Source of the DNA: CAZMGV01 sp964565925
Lineage (GTDB): Bacteria > JAGRBM01 > JAHCIT01
Direction: 5' to 3'
Length of the DNA stretch: 64,000 bases
Assembly: GCA_964565925.1 (NCBI GenBank)
Contig: CAZMGV010000005.1
Location: 124,001 to 188,000, forward strand
The number at the start of each line of letters is the position of its first letter. The stretch's first letter is position 1. Positions 15,916 through 25,352 of this stretch are shown in pieces. Both the position numbers and the translations under genes were made by a program. Under the pieces are notes generated by a model. That model ran no database searches. It was not told the origin of the DNA and was given only the letters and a program-made list of their open reading frames with translations.

Positions 15916-16110
15916 ACTCACCCCGCCAGCGCGCCCCCTTGCGATCCCGCCAGAACCGTGGCGGGATCGCGTCCCCCCGAATTGGGGGGACAGGTTCGCG
16001 TGGCTGACTACTCGTTGGGTGGTCAGCCGCGCGGATTTTCTCCCCCTCGACGGGGGAGACCCTCTGAAGCGAGAGCGAAAGAGGGTGGGGGTGCCTGAAC
16101 CGGGGTGAGT
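15916..16110. repeat. Palindromic intergenic repeat C
   Basis: Perfect outer arms ACTCACCCCG (15916-15925) and CGGGGTGAGT (16101-16110) enclose at least four stems: GCGATCCCGC/GCGGGATCGC, GTCCCCCC/GGGGGGAC, GGCTGAC/GTCAGCC, and TCTCCCCC/GGGGGAGA followed by CCCTCT/AGAGGG. The right part shares the order CTCCCCCT..GGGGGAG..GGTGGGGGTGC with repeat D near 46.4 kb. Confidence 0.75.
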
Positions 16111-16219
16111 CTGTTCCCGTGCGGGGCAGAATTTAACGCGTGCCCGCCGCATGCCCTGATTACCCAGGCTTAAATATATTTAGCTTGTAAAGTAATTCCG
16201 GCTGTGGCAAAAAAGCGGG

Positions 16220-17926
16220 ATGGCAACACTCACTCACAATCTGTTCTGGGGACAGGGCGAGCGCGACTACCGGCTGAACGTGTTCGAGGGCAAATGGCCC
16301 ACGGACGTGGAGGGCGGCGTGTTCATCGTCGGCCCGGACAAGAAGCGGCCGGGCGGCCACTGGTTCAACGAACACGGCATGATCCTCAAAGTTCACTGCG
16401 CCCCCGAAAAGGACGGCTCGGTGCGGGCGGAGATCAGGCTGATCGACACGCCGCTGAAACGCCTGCGTGAACGGCTGCCGCAACTGTTCAGGAAGATCTT
16501 CGTGATGGAGGCGTCGCCGTTCGGTGTGACCAACCTGGCCAACACCAACGTGCAGCCGATGGGGGACCGCCTGTTCGTGGGTTACGACGTGGGCCGGCCG
16601 CTCGAAGTGGACCCCGAGACGCTGGAGTTCGTGAGCCCCGTGGGTTCCAACTCCGAGTGGAAGCAGGGACTGCCGGGCCTGATGGAACCGCTGATCTCGG
16701 TCGCCGCGCACCCGGCGCCCGCCTACGACGAGAACGCGCTCTACTTCGTGAACTACACGACGATGATGCCGTTCTCGGAAAATCCGGGCACCTGGATCGC
16801 CCGCTGGGATTTAAACGGCGCGGTGGAGTCGTGGAAGCTCGAAGGGATGAGCAAGTTCGACAGCATTCACGACATCAAGTCGACCCGCGACTACCTCGTC
16901 ATCACCGACCTTCCGTTCGTGACCGAACCGGCGGCGCTGCAGGGCAAGCCTCGCACAAAGAAGGCGCAGGACTACACGCAGCTCTGGATCGTCAAAAAGT
17001 CCGACCTGCGCAGCACGCCCGTGGGCGGCACCGTGAAGGTGCAGGAGTACCGGTTCCCCATGGCGACCGGTCACATCGCCCTCGACTACGAGAACCCGGA
17101 CGGCATCGTGCAGGTCTACCTGCAGCATCTACTGACGGCGGACCTGTGCGTGTCGGTGACCCCGGCGGAGAAGAACCGCGACGGGAAGATGTTCGACCCG
17201 AACTTCGAGGGCCTTCCGGCGCTGGGCTTCCAGCCCTCGGCCATCGGCAAATACCGCTTCGACGCGGAGAAGGGCGAACTGCTGGAGAAGCAGGTCGTCT
17301 CCGACAAGGACAACTTCTGGGGTGGCGTGCTCTGGACGCAGAACCTCTACACGGACGGGTCGCAGAACCGCGCACAGAACCTCTATTACGGCGCGATGGG
17401 GTTCGATCCCGAGATGATCACCGAGACCGAGTGGCGGCTCTACAAGGACTATCCGCACGCGATCGTTCCGTCCGACGAACTGCCCACGCAGTATGTTCCC
17501 GGTGCGCTCGCCCGGATCGATCTCAAGAAGATGAAGTTCGCCGATTCGTTCCGTTACGCGGGCGGCAGGTTCCCGCACCCGCCGACCTTCGTGCCGCGCA
17601 AGAGTTGCAAGAGCGATACGGACGGCTACGTCGTGGTGGTGGTCCACCAGAACGGCCCCAAGGAAGTACATATCTTCGACGCCGCGAATCTGGCCAAAGG
17701 CCCCGTCGCCAAAGCGACGGCGCCCGATTTCAACCCGCCGCTCATGCTGCATTCGTGCTGGATGGCGCCGCGCAAGGGCCCGCGCCGGTCGTCCTACAAG
17801 GTCGATCCGGTGAAAGACGCCTGGGGCGCCGTGAAGGAAGTCCCGACGCACGCGACCGGGATGTTCAATTTCATCCGGATGATGGCCAGCAAGCCGCGCA
17901 AGGGACGCGAAAAGCGCGCGGCCTGA
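16220..17926 (+). CDS. Carotenoid oxygenase (RPE65/CCD family)
   Basis: A 568-residue beta-propeller non-haem iron dioxygenase that would cleave a carotenoid, apocarotenoid or stilbene-like double bond. All four iron-binding His positions can be seen: H164 (AHPAPAYDE), H217 (IHDIKSTRDYLV), H285 (TGHIALDYEN) and H511 (MLHSCWMA). The N-terminal GGHWFNEHGMIL corresponds to the family HWFDG motif. There is no signal peptide. The C-terminus is a short basic tail (KPRKGREKRAA). No carotenoid biosynthesis gene is nearby, although dxs lies 26 kb away. Substrate unknown. Confidence 0.9.
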   Translation: MATLTHNLFWGQGERDYRLNVFEGKWPTDVEGGVFIVGPDKKRPGGHWFNEHGMILKVHCAPEKDGSVRAEIRLIDTPLKRLRERLPQLFRKIFVMEASPFGVTNLANTNVQPMGDRLFVGYDVGRPLEVDPETLEFVSPVGSNSEWKQGLPGLMEPLISVAAHPAPAYDENALYFVNYTTMMPFSENPGTWIARWDLNGAVESWKLEGMSKFDSIHDIKSTRDYLVITDLPFVTEPAALQGKPRTKKAQDYTQLWIVKKSDLRSTPVGGTVKVQEYRFPMATGHIALDYENPDGIVQVYLQHLLTADLCVSVTPAEKNRDGKMFDPNFEGLPALGFQPSAIGKYRFDAEKGELLEKQVVSDKDNFWGGVLWTQNLYTDGSQNRAQNLYYGAMGFDPEMITETEWRLYKDYPHAIVPSDELPTQYVPGALARIDLKKMKFADSFRYAGGRFPHPPTFVPRKSCKSDTDGYVVVVVHQNGPKEVHIFDAANLAKGPVAKATAPDFNPPLMLHSCWMAPRKGPRRSSYKVDPVKDAWGAVKEVPTHATGMFNFIRMMASKPRKGREKRAA

Positions 17927-17932
17927 TCTGCG

Positions 17933-18607
17933 CTATCTGATAAAGAACCGGATCCGCTCGATGAGCGGGCGGCCCGGCGGCGCCAGATGCCGTTCAAATA
18001 GCGGAAGATAGTCCTCCCGGTCCTGCGCGATCATCTGGGCGAGGCGCTCCGGCGGTCCGGCCTGCGTCCGGTGGCGCAGGTTGTCCAGCCGGTCGGCGGC
18101 CTTGGCAAGCAGCACCGCCTCGCCGGCCCCGCGTAACTGATTCAGGTAGTTCACCCTCGACGCTGACCGGCTTTCCCCGGGATTGAGTTTGTGCGGCACC
18201 GAGAGCGCTTCGACCGCCCGGGCGCATTCCGGGCCTACGCCGCAGACCAGTTCCGCGCGGGTGAGTCGCCGGTCGTGCTCAAGGGTGTCGTGACACAGGG
18301 CGGCCGACAGTGCCGCCGACAGTGTGCGGGGGCAGGTGATGGCGGCCTCTTCCGCGAGTACAAGCGCCAGGCGGACCGGGTGGACGATGAACGGGTTGGT
18401 TTCGCTGCCCCCGTCCGGCGGTGCGAGCCGCGTCTCGCCCTTATGGACGGTGGCGGCGAACCGGAGTGCGTTCTGCACGTCCGCCTGTCCGCCCGGCGAA
18501 AGGCGCCCCGTGAGGCGGCTGAAAAGCCTCCGGACAAGCGTGAGGGCCGGCTCCGGCAGGTTCAGAAGGCGGTCATTTCGCAGCGGCTCATTCAGGCGGG
18601 CCTTCAT
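17933..18607 (-). CDS. RelA/SpoT-type HD phosphohydrolase domain protein
   Basis: The 224-residue product has the HD-domain layout of (p)ppGpp hydrolases: FAATVHKGET, NPFIVHPVRLALVLAE, then CHDTLEH, and AKAADRLDNLRH carrying the last metal-binding Asp. There is no synthetase or TGS domain, so it is a stand-alone HD protein of the small alarmone hydrolase (MESH1-like) class or a related nucleotide phosphohydrolase. The substrate is inference. It is convergent with the carotenoid oxygenase (6 bp between) and divergent from the next gene. Confidence 0.8.
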   Translation of the reverse strand: MKARLNEPLRNDRLLNLPEPALTLVRRLFSRLTGRLSPGGQADVQNALRFAATVHKGETRLAPPDGGSETNPFIVHPVRLALVLAEEAAITCPRTLSAALSAALCHDTLEHDRRLTRAELVCGVGPECARAVEALSVPHKLNPGESRSASRVNYLNQLRGAGEAVLLAKAADRLDNLRHRTQAGPPERLAQMIAQDREDYLPLFERHLAPPGRPLIERIRFFIR

Positions 18608-18663
18608 CGTCAGCGCAGTTTATCACAGGAATTCCCGTTTGCCTCCGGCCGGGATCGGCTAAC

Positions 18664-20214
18664 ATGCCCCGCGTGATTCCTGACACCGAGATACGCCGCC
18701 GGCGGGAGTTCTGGTTCGTCGCCGCCTCCGGCCTTCTGACGCTCGCAGTTCTGGCGGCGATCCAGTTCCAGGTGAGCGAGCCGATCGACTTCGACGTCTA
18801 CTACCATCTGGCGGTCGCCAGGGAACTGCTCCATCACGGTCCGATCCAGTCGTTCCACTGGGCGCCGTACTCGATCCTGGCCGACCACTATGCCGACAAG
18901 GAGTTTCTGTTCCACGCGGTGCTGACGGCGGTGTCCGGGCTCGACGTGACCAGCCAGGCCCGCTGGGGGGCGCTGATCGGACAGACATTCTTCGTCGTGA
19001 CCTTCGTGTTCGCCGTCTGGCGGCTGCGGGTGCCGGCCGGGTGGCTGTTTCCGGTGCTGGTGACCGCGACCGGTTCCTCGACCCTGATCCGCTACGCCAT
19101 GTGCCGCCCGCATACCTGGGGGGCTGGGTTCTCGGTGCTCATCATCGCGCTGATCCTCACCCGGACTCGCTGGCGGTGGCTGCTGCTCGCGGCGTTCTTC
19201 TACAGCCTTTTCCATACGGGCGCCTGGATCGCTTCGTTCTATGCCGGCGTCTGGGGGTTCTGGTCGTTCGTGTTCCCCGGCGAGGACGGCAGGCGGCGGA
19301 TCGACTGGAAGCCGTTCGCCGCGGTGGTGTCGGGCTGGATGCTCGGGCAGATCATGCACCCCAACTTCCCCGACACCTTCCGGCTGATGGTCATCCAGAA
19401 CTTCTGGGTGCCGTACTATGCGACCGCGGCCGGTAACGCCGCGCTCAAGGTGGCGCTGGGCGCCGAGCTGATGGTGCCCGGGCTCAGGGTCCTGCTGGAA
19501 CACTGGCCCGTCTGGATTCTGATCATCTCGATGATCGCGATGCTCTGGAAACGCCGTGAGGCGCGGACCAGGGAGTCCGTCGCCGCATTTACAATCGCGC
19601 TGGCGTTCGCGCTGGTCAGTTCCATCGCCATCAAGCGGCTCTACGAGATGGCGGCTCCGTTCACGGTGCTGGCGACCGCCGTCGTCTGGCGGGACTGGAT
19701 ACGTGCCGGTGCCGAAACGGCCGGGGACCTGAAGCCGTCGCGGCGGTTGCTGGTATCCTGCGCCGTGGCGATACTCCTTCTGGGCGGGCTGGCGTACCGG
19801 ATGGCGATCACCCAGGCGCCGCCGGTGTCGGCGCCGCTGCGCATGGCCCGCTGGCTGGCCCGGAACGTGATCGAGCCGCAGCCGATCTTCACCGCCCAGT
19901 GGGCCGATGCCGCGCCGATCCTGTATTTCGCGCCGCATCTCACGACACTGGTGGCGCTGGACCCGACGTTTTTCTACGCGAAGGACCGCGATTTGTTTAT
20001 CCGGTACGTGGATATCGTCCTCGGGAAAACCCGCAATCCGGTCAGCGAGATTCTGGAAAAATTCAATGCCCGCTACATCACGATGTGGAAGCTGGAGGCT
20101 TTCAGGAATTTCGACCGGCAGCTTTCGAAAGACGCGCGGGCGAAACTCGTTTATGAAGACCAGGCCTACCGTATCTGGCGGATCTCGACGGAGCCGCTCC
20201 GGAAAATGGAATAG
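18664..20214 (+). CDS. GT-C-like polytopic membrane protein (putative glycosyltransferase)
   Basis: The 516-residue product has about ten membrane helices and a soluble C-terminal part of about 100 residues. An acidic pair in the first outside loop, D42/D44 in DFDVYYHLAVARELLHHG, followed by W-A-P-Y and H-x-x-K-E-F-L-F-H, matches the style of GT-C transferases (ArnT/PMT/STT3) that use lipid-linked sugars in the periplasm. I do not recognise a specific family. An alternative start is the GTG at 18673. Its stop is immediately adjacent to the stop of the convergent TPR lipoprotein gene. Confidence 0.65.
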   Translation: MPRVIPDTEIRRRREFWFVAASGLLTLAVLAAIQFQVSEPIDFDVYYHLAVARELLHHGPIQSFHWAPYSILADHYADKEFLFHAVLTAVSGLDVTSQARWGALIGQTFFVVTFVFAVWRLRVPAGWLFPVLVTATGSSTLIRYAMCRPHTWGAGFSVLIIALILTRTRWRWLLLAAFFYSLFHTGAWIASFYAGVWGFWSFVFPGEDGRRRIDWKPFAAVVSGWMLGQIMHPNFPDTFRLMVIQNFWVPYYATAAGNAALKVALGAELMVPGLRVLLEHWPVWILIISMIAMLWKRREARTRESVAAFTIALAFALVSSIAIKRLYEMAAPFTVLATAVVWRDWIRAGAETAGDLKPSRRLLVSCAVAILLLGGLAYRMAITQAPPVSAPLRMARWLARNVIEPQPIFTAQWADAAPILYFAPHLTTLVALDPTFFYAKDRDLFIRYVDIVLGKTRNPVSEILEKFNARYITMWKLEAFRNFDRQLSKDARAKLVYEDQAYRIWRISTEPLRKME

Positions 20215-21048
20215 CTACTTCGCTTTCTTGAGCTTCTGTTCGAGCGCCTCGATACGGGATTCGATGATCCGGGCGCTGGGGTAGGATCGCGACACGCTCC
20301 GGTAGGTTTCGAGGGCCTCTTCATTGCGGCCGATGGTCTCCTGGGCCCGGGCCTTCTCGATCCGGAGAAGATCGAGAAAGTCGGGAGTCTCCGGCGACGG
20401 CTGTCCGGAGCGGGCGGTCAGCGCCGCCTCGGCGGCTTCGAAGCTCGCGATGGCTTCGGGATATTCCCCTTTGAGCGACTGGATGGACGCCAGCAGGAAA
20501 TAGGCGCGGGGCAGCAGCGGCGAATGGGAATAATCGTTCGTGAACTGCCCGTATTTCATGGCCGCCTGTTCCCGGTTGCCGATGCGCTCATACTCCCGGC
20601 CGATTTCCAGGCGGGCCTGCTCGACGCGTTCGAAGCCGGGATATTCGTCCACGATCCGGGTGAGGGTATCGATCGCCTTCTGGTGGCTGTCGAGTTCCTC
20701 CGAGTAGAGCTTGGCAAGCCGTTCAAGGGCCTCGGGCGCCTGCGGGCTTTGCGGAAACGCCGCTATGAAGCGCAGATACACCTCTATTGCGAATTCGGAA
20801 CGGCCAAGTTCGAGATCTTCCGTGCGGGCGTAGTCATAGAGGTTTCTGGCCGCGTTGGGACCGCGCGGATTCGCTTCGTAGGCCTTGTAGAACAGTTCGG
20901 ACGCATCGGCGGCATTGGCCGACCGAAGCGCGGCCTGGGCTTCTTCGCGCAGGTGGACGTCGCGTTTCCACTGATTGCACCCGGAACCGAACAGAAAAAG
21001 AAATGCGGCCTGCACCAGCCAGCCGCATCTCTTCCGCTCTTTTCCCAT
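20215..21048 (-). CDS. TPR-repeat lipoprotein (BamD/YbgF-like)
   Basis: The ATG at 21048 gives a 277-residue protein whose signal ends FLFGSGC, so Cys26 is a likely lipidation site. The open frame upstream overlaps gyrA and has no signal. The body is about six tetratricopeptide-like helical pairs (for example SEFAIEVYLRFIAAFPQSPQAPEALERLAKLY), resembling BamD or the CpoB/YbgF TPR module. It starts 22 bp after the gyrA stop and is probably cotranscribed. A role in envelope assembly is inferred. Confidence 0.75.
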   Translation of the reverse strand: MGKERKRCGWLVQAAFLFLFGSGCNQWKRDVHLREEAQAALRSANAADASELFYKAYEANPRGPNAARNLYDYARTEDLELGRSEFAIEVYLRFIAAFPQSPQAPEALERLAKLYSEELDSHQKAIDTLTRIVDEYPGFERVEQARLEIGREYERIGNREQAAMKYGQFTNDYSHSPLLPRAYFLLASIQSLKGEYPEAIASFEAAEAALTARSGQPSPETPDFLDLLRIEKARAQETIGRNEEALETYRSVSRSYPSARIIESRIEALEQKLKKAK

Positions 21049-21070
21049 CGGGACAGGGCGCTTCGCCTGG

Positions 21071-23635
21071 TTACTCACCCGGCTCGGCGCCGCCAGTAGG
21101 TTCACCGGAACCGGGCTCTTCCGGGCCGGCGTCTCCGGAGTCTGCAACCGCTGCAGCCCCGGCGGCGGATTCCCCGGCCTGCGCAACGGCTTCGTCCTCG
21201 CGGTCGATACGCGTGATGGAGCTGACCAGTTCTTCCGGATCCACGTTGATGACGCGGACGCCCTGGGTGTTGCGGCCGATCACGCTGATCTCTTTCACGT
21301 CAATGCGGATCAGCTTGCCCTGGTTCGTGATGATCATCAGCTGGTCGTCATCCTTCACCCGTTCGAGCGAAACCACCTGACCGGTCTTGTCGGTCACCTT
21401 GGCGTTGATGACGCCTTTGCCGCCGCGATTGGTGATGCGGTATTCGCTCACCTCGGTGCGCTTGCCATAGCCGTTGCCCATGACGGTCAGCACGGTGTCC
21501 TCGGGGCGGACACAGGCGGCGCCGATCACGACGTCGCCCGGCTCCAGCTCGATGCCGCGTACGCCGACAGCGGCACGGCCCATGGCGCGCGCCTTGTCGT
21601 TGGGGAAGCGGATCGCCATGCCGAGCTTCGTGCCGATCAGGATCTCGTGGTCCTTGTGGCAGAGCAGAACGGTTTCGAGCTCGTCGCCTTCGTCGATACC
21701 GAGTGCGATGATTCCGGACGGACGCGGGCGCGAGAAATCTTCCAGCGAGGTTTTCTTTACCGTCCCCTGTCTCGTCACAAAGAACAGGTACTGCTCCGAG
21801 TCGAACTCCTTGAGCGGCAGGATGGTGGCGATCTTCTCGCCTTCGCCCGACTTGATCTGGACCAGATTGACGATGGCCTTGCCCTTGGCCGTGCGCGAGC
21901 CCTCGGGGATGTCGTGGACTTTCAACCAGTAAATCCGCCCGAGATTCGTGAAGACAAGGAGGTAGCTCTTCGTCGAGGCCGCAAAGACGCTGGCCACGAA
22001 ATCCTCTTCCTTGATCGACGCGCCGATAACGCCTTTGCCGCCCCGGCGCTGCGACCGGTACAGCGAAGCCGGACTGCGCTTGATGTAGCCCTGGTGGGAC
22101 ACCGTGACGACCATCTGTTCGTCGGCAATGAGATCTTCGTCGTCGATGTCGCCGGCGGAGGCGGCGATCTGTGTGCGGCGTTCGTCGCCAAATTTGTCGC
22201 GGATCTCGACCGTCTCCTGCCGGATGATCGAAAATACCCGCTTCTCGTCGGCGAGAATTGCTTCCAGTTCGGCAATGAGCTTCAGGACCTCGGCCAGTTC
22301 GTCGAGGATCTTCTGGCGCTCCATGCCGGTGAGGCGCTGGAGGCGCATTTCCAGGATTTCCTTGGCCTGGATTTCGGAAAGGCCGAACTTCGACTGGAGC
22401 CCCTGGTGGGCCTCGTCGGGGTTCTTCGATCCGCGGATCAGCGAGATGATGGCGTCCAGGTTGTCGAGCGCGATCTTGAAACCTTCAAGAATATGCGCGC
22501 GGCGCATGGCCTGCCGGAGCATGAACCCGGTCCGGCGGGTGACAACCTCGAAACGGTGGCGGATGAACTCCTGCAGCAGTTCGCGCAGGGACATGTAGCA
22601 GGGCCGCCCGCTCTTGATGCACAGCAGGATAATGCCGTAGCTCTCCTGGAGCTGCGTATGCTTGTAGAGGTTGTTCAGGACGACGCCGCCGTTGGCGTCC
22701 TTCTTGAGCTCGATAACGATCCGCATGCCGGTCCGGTCGGACTCGTCGCGGATGTCGGAGATACCCTCGACACGCTTGTCGCGCACCAGATCGGCGATCT
22801 TTTCGCACAGGCGTGCCTTGTTCACCTGATAGGGGATTTCGGTGATGATGATCGCTTCGCGGTCCTTGCGGACTTCCTCGAACTCGGCCTTGGCGCGGAC
22901 CACGATCTTGCCGCGGCCGGTTTCGTAGGCGGAATCTATACCGGCCCGGCCCATGATTGTCCCTGCCGTCGGGAAATCCGGGCCCTTCACGAACTTCATC
23001 AGGTCCCGGTTCGGTGCATCGGGGTTATCCACCAGGTGGATGATCGCGTTGCTGATTTCGGTGAGGTTATGCGGCGGAATCTTGGTCGCCATGCCGACGG
23101 CGATACCGTCAGAGCCGTTAATCAGAAGGTTCGGTATACGGGACGGAAGCACCACCGGCTCCTCGACCATGCCGTCAAAATTCGGCGTGAAATCGACGGT
23201 CTCCCGGTCGATGTCTTCCATCAGGGCTTCGGCGAGCGGCGTCAGCCTGCACTCGGTATAACGATAGGCGGCGGCAGAGTCGCCGTCGACGGAACCGAAG
23301 TTTCCCTGTCCGTCGATCAGCGGGTACCGGAGGTTCCAGGTCTGTGCCATACGGACAAGGGCGTCATAGACCGCGCTGTCGCCATGGGGGTGGTATTTCT
23401 TGAGCACTTCGCCGACGACACCGGCGCATTTGGAATGCTTGTGATCGGGGGTAAGGCCCTCGCGGAGCATGGCGTAGAGGATGCGGCGGTGTACCGGTTT
23501 CAGGCCGTCCCGGACGTCGGGCAGCGCACGCCCTACGATCACCGACATGGCATAAGCCATGTAGGAGTTGCGCATTTCGTCTTCGATACTGACCGGTATG
23601 ACGTGATGTGAACCGGAAGAAGTGGGATCTGCCAT
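21071..23635 (-). CDS. gyrA: DNA gyrase subunit A
   Basis: The 854-residue type II topoisomerase subunit nicks and passes DNA with GyrB to introduce negative supercoils. The active-site Tyr is Y126 in AAAYRYTECR. The quinolone-resistance region KYHPHGDSAVYDALVRMAQ keeps S87 and D91 (E. coli S83/D87), the drug-sensitive residues. The C-terminal propeller contains the GyrA box QRRGGKG, marking gyrase rather than topoisomerase IV. A 40-residue Ala/Glu/Gly-rich acidic tail ends the protein. gyrB is not in the window. A TPR lipoprotein follows in the same direction. Confidence 0.97.
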   Translation of the reverse strand: MADPTSSGSHHVIPVSIEDEMRNSYMAYAMSVIVGRALPDVRDGLKPVHRRILYAMLREGLTPDHKHSKCAGVVGEVLKKYHPHGDSAVYDALVRMAQTWNLRYPLIDGQGNFGSVDGDSAAAYRYTECRLTPLAEALMEDIDRETVDFTPNFDGMVEEPVVLPSRIPNLLINGSDGIAVGMATKIPPHNLTEISNAIIHLVDNPDAPNRDLMKFVKGPDFPTAGTIMGRAGIDSAYETGRGKIVVRAKAEFEEVRKDREAIIITEIPYQVNKARLCEKIADLVRDKRVEGISDIRDESDRTGMRIVIELKKDANGGVVLNNLYKHTQLQESYGIILLCIKSGRPCYMSLRELLQEFIRHRFEVVTRRTGFMLRQAMRRAHILEGFKIALDNLDAIISLIRGSKNPDEAHQGLQSKFGLSEIQAKEILEMRLQRLTGMERQKILDELAEVLKLIAELEAILADEKRVFSIIRQETVEIRDKFGDERRTQIAASAGDIDDEDLIADEQMVVTVSHQGYIKRSPASLYRSQRRGGKGVIGASIKEEDFVASVFAASTKSYLLVFTNLGRIYWLKVHDIPEGSRTAKGKAIVNLVQIKSGEGEKIATILPLKEFDSEQYLFFVTRQGTVKKTSLEDFSRPRPSGIIALGIDEGDELETVLLCHKDHEILIGTKLGMAIRFPNDKARAMGRAAVGVRGIELEPGDVVIGAACVRPEDTVLTVMGNGYGKRTEVSEYRITNRGGKGVINAKVTDKTGQVVSLERVKDDDQLMIITNQGKLIRIDVKEISVIGRNTQGVRVINVDPEELVSSITRIDREDEAVAQAGESAAGAAAVADSGDAGPEEPGSGEPTGGAEPGE

Positions 23636-23976
23636 GTGCCCTGGTATTACTCGCTCTAGCTCTCGCCTATGGAAGTCATTTCATACCGTGAATCAGCCGG
23701 ATAAATCAACGCCAGTTTCATCCGCAGTCGCTGCGATTGCGGCGACCGGGCGCGGTGCGTCAGATGTTCACGTCTGGTTACGTGCTAACTTGGCAATATT
23801 GTTGACTATTCCGGGGAGGTCCGGCACACTCGGGTTGTCTCACATTTTTTACATTCGCAGAGCTGTTCCGATTGCTGTCTTTTGAATAAGAAAGAAGCAC
23901 CGGACGGACGACGACAAGTGCGCAATTCAGGGTGCGCGGTCTGCGAAGCGCGGTAGTGTTGGAAGGAAATGGTCCA
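23636..23976. other. Intergenic region between divergent gyrA and substrate-binding protein genes
   Basis: These 341 bases hold no plausible gene. They are more AT-rich than their surroundings and should contain the gyrA and the substrate-binding-protein promoters. I could not pick out confident -35/-10 pairs. Confidence 0.5.
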
Positions 23977-25248
23977 GTGACGAATAAAGTCCGTTTTCAC
24001 CGGGTTGTGCTTTGTATCACGGCGCTGCTGGCGTTCGGGATGACTGTTCGTGCCGCGCACGCGGAAAATCCGTTTACCATCGTCCACCGCGGGATCGATC
24101 ACGCCGAACGCGGCAAGCCGGTTTCAATTTCCGTCACCATCGAGCCAGACGACCAGCTTGAATACGCCTCTATCTTCTACAGACGGCCCGGAAACCGGAG
24201 CTACTCGCAGCTTTATCTCCAGAAGATCAAGGGCGGCAACTACAAGGCAGACATCGAAGCCAAGGCGGTCACCGAGGGCGGACTCGAATATTACATTTCG
24301 GCCGTGAACAAGAAGGCGGAAGAGTTTGTCCTCTTCGCCTCTCCGGAAAAACCCCAGTACGTCTCCACGAAGCGCGTTGCGCTCATCATGACGGAAAAGA
24401 TTGACAAGTACGACAAGGTTGTCGATGGAATTCGCGGCGCCATCAAGGCGGACGTCGAACCCTATGACATGAACAAGGACGACAATCAGGGCAAGACGAT
24501 TATCGAACGACTGGTTAAAGGCGCCGACAAGCCGGATCTGATCATTTCGGTCGGCTTGGGAGCTTCGCGCCTGTGCCGCGACAACGTGAAGGATGTCCCT
24601 GTGGTGTTTTCCATGGTGACCAACCCGCAGCGTGAAGACCTGAAGACCAAGAACATGACCGGTATTTCGCTGGACGTCCCGGTGAAGGCCCAGCTCGTCA
24701 CTTTCAAGAGCGTCGTACCGAAAATTCAGAAGGTCGGCGTGCTCTATGACCCCAAGAATACGGGTGATCTGATCGAGCAGGCCAAGTTCATCGCGCCCTC
24801 GCAGGGATTTGAAATTCTCCCGGTCCGTGTCGACGATCCGAATGAACTGTCCAATGCGCTGCGCAAGTTCGAGGGCGGTGTGGACGCCCTGTGGCTCGTT
24901 CCCGACAAGACCGTCGTGCGGGGCGACACGCTGAAGCTGATCCTCAAGTTCACGCTGGACCGCCGGATTCCGTTCTTCGTGTTTGAAAAGTCGTTTGTGA
25001 CGGCCGGTGCGCTCGTCGGCCTGTCGCCGGATCTGAGCGATATCGGCCGCCGTGTCGGTGAAATCTCCAACCGCATACTTGGCGGTGCCGATCCGGGCCT
25101 GATCACGATTGCGAGCCCCGAAAAACTCATGGTGACGCTGAACAACGAAACGGCGAAGGCTATCGGCGTGGACAAGACGATCGCCCTGAACGTCATGCAG
25201 TACGCGGCCGAAAACTCCTTCCCGATCGAGATTACCGGATCGAGATAA
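23977..25248 (+). CDS. ABC_sub_bind-type periplasmic binding protein with extra N-terminal beta domain
   Basis: The GTG at 23977 follows AAGGA by 9-10 nt and opens a signal peptide ending VRAAHA before ENPF. The 423-residue product has two parts. Residues 30-125 form an Ig/beta-sandwich-like domain (VSISVTIEPDDQLEYASIFYRRPG, then YKADIEAKAVTEGGLEYYISA). Residues 130-423 are a two-lobed binding protein of the ABC_sub_bind (DUF534, TrpX-like) family, with ISVGLGASRLCRDNVKDVPVVFSMV, KVGVLYDPKNTGDLIEQAK and PFFVFEKSFVTAGALVGLSPD. No permease or ATPase is nearby. A hybrid histidine kinase follows 104 bp downstream, suggesting a sensing role. Confidence 0.82.
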   Translation: MTNKVRFHRVVLCITALLAFGMTVRAAHAENPFTIVHRGIDHAERGKPVSISVTIEPDDQLEYASIFYRRPGNRSYSQLYLQKIKGGNYKADIEAKAVTEGGLEYYISAVNKKAEEFVLFASPEKPQYVSTKRVALIMTEKIDKYDKVVDGIRGAIKADVEPYDMNKDDNQGKTIIERLVKGADKPDLIISVGLGASRLCRDNVKDVPVVFSMVTNPQREDLKTKNMTGISLDVPVKAQLVTFKSVVPKIQKVGVLYDPKNTGDLIEQAKFIAPSQGFEILPVRVDDPNELSNALRKFEGGVDALWLVPDKTVVRGDTLKLILKFTLDRRIPFFVFEKSFVTAGALVGLSPDLSDIGRRVGEISNRILGGADPGLITIASPEKLMVTLNNETAKAIGVDKTIALNVMQYAAENSFPIEITGSR

Positions 25249-25268
25249 CCGCGGCCTGGGCCGCGGTT
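25247..25268 (+). terminator. Hairpin at the end of the binding-protein gene
   Basis: A perfect 9-bp stem AACCGCGGC-CTGG-GCCGCGGTT begins inside the stop codon. No T-run follows, so it may attenuate rather than stop transcription into the kinase gene, or protect the upstream mRNA. Confidence 0.4.
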
Positions 25269-25352
25269 GACAGGTTTGATCCGCGACAGATCGTTCCCCG
25301 GCGGTGGTGGGGGCGGGGCCTCCGGTGACTGTCGTGCGGAAGACGGCGGGTT

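Larger units (their letters stand above)
15206..16219. other. One-kilobase gene-free region with structured repeats
   Basis: No frame here looks like a gene. It contains a GC-rich hairpin ACGGAACCC-GAAA-GGGTTCCGT at 15539-15560 followed by TTC, palindromic repeats B and C, and unassigned sequence at 15206-15530 and 15565-15690 that could hold an unrecognised RNA. No consensus for SRP, RNase P, tmRNA or common riboswitches was found. Confidence 0.6.

Noticed and set aside
20975..23611. 878-residue open frame opposite gyrA
   Set aside because: Antisense to an unquestionable gyrA. It is open only because of high GC at third positions. The same applies to long antisense frames over cyclase/ridA (9630-11459), the GT-C gene (18610-19938), the binding protein (24124-25416), the hybrid kinase (25452-27248), 42456-43982, dxs (44147-45598), 51979-54090 and 61383-63050.
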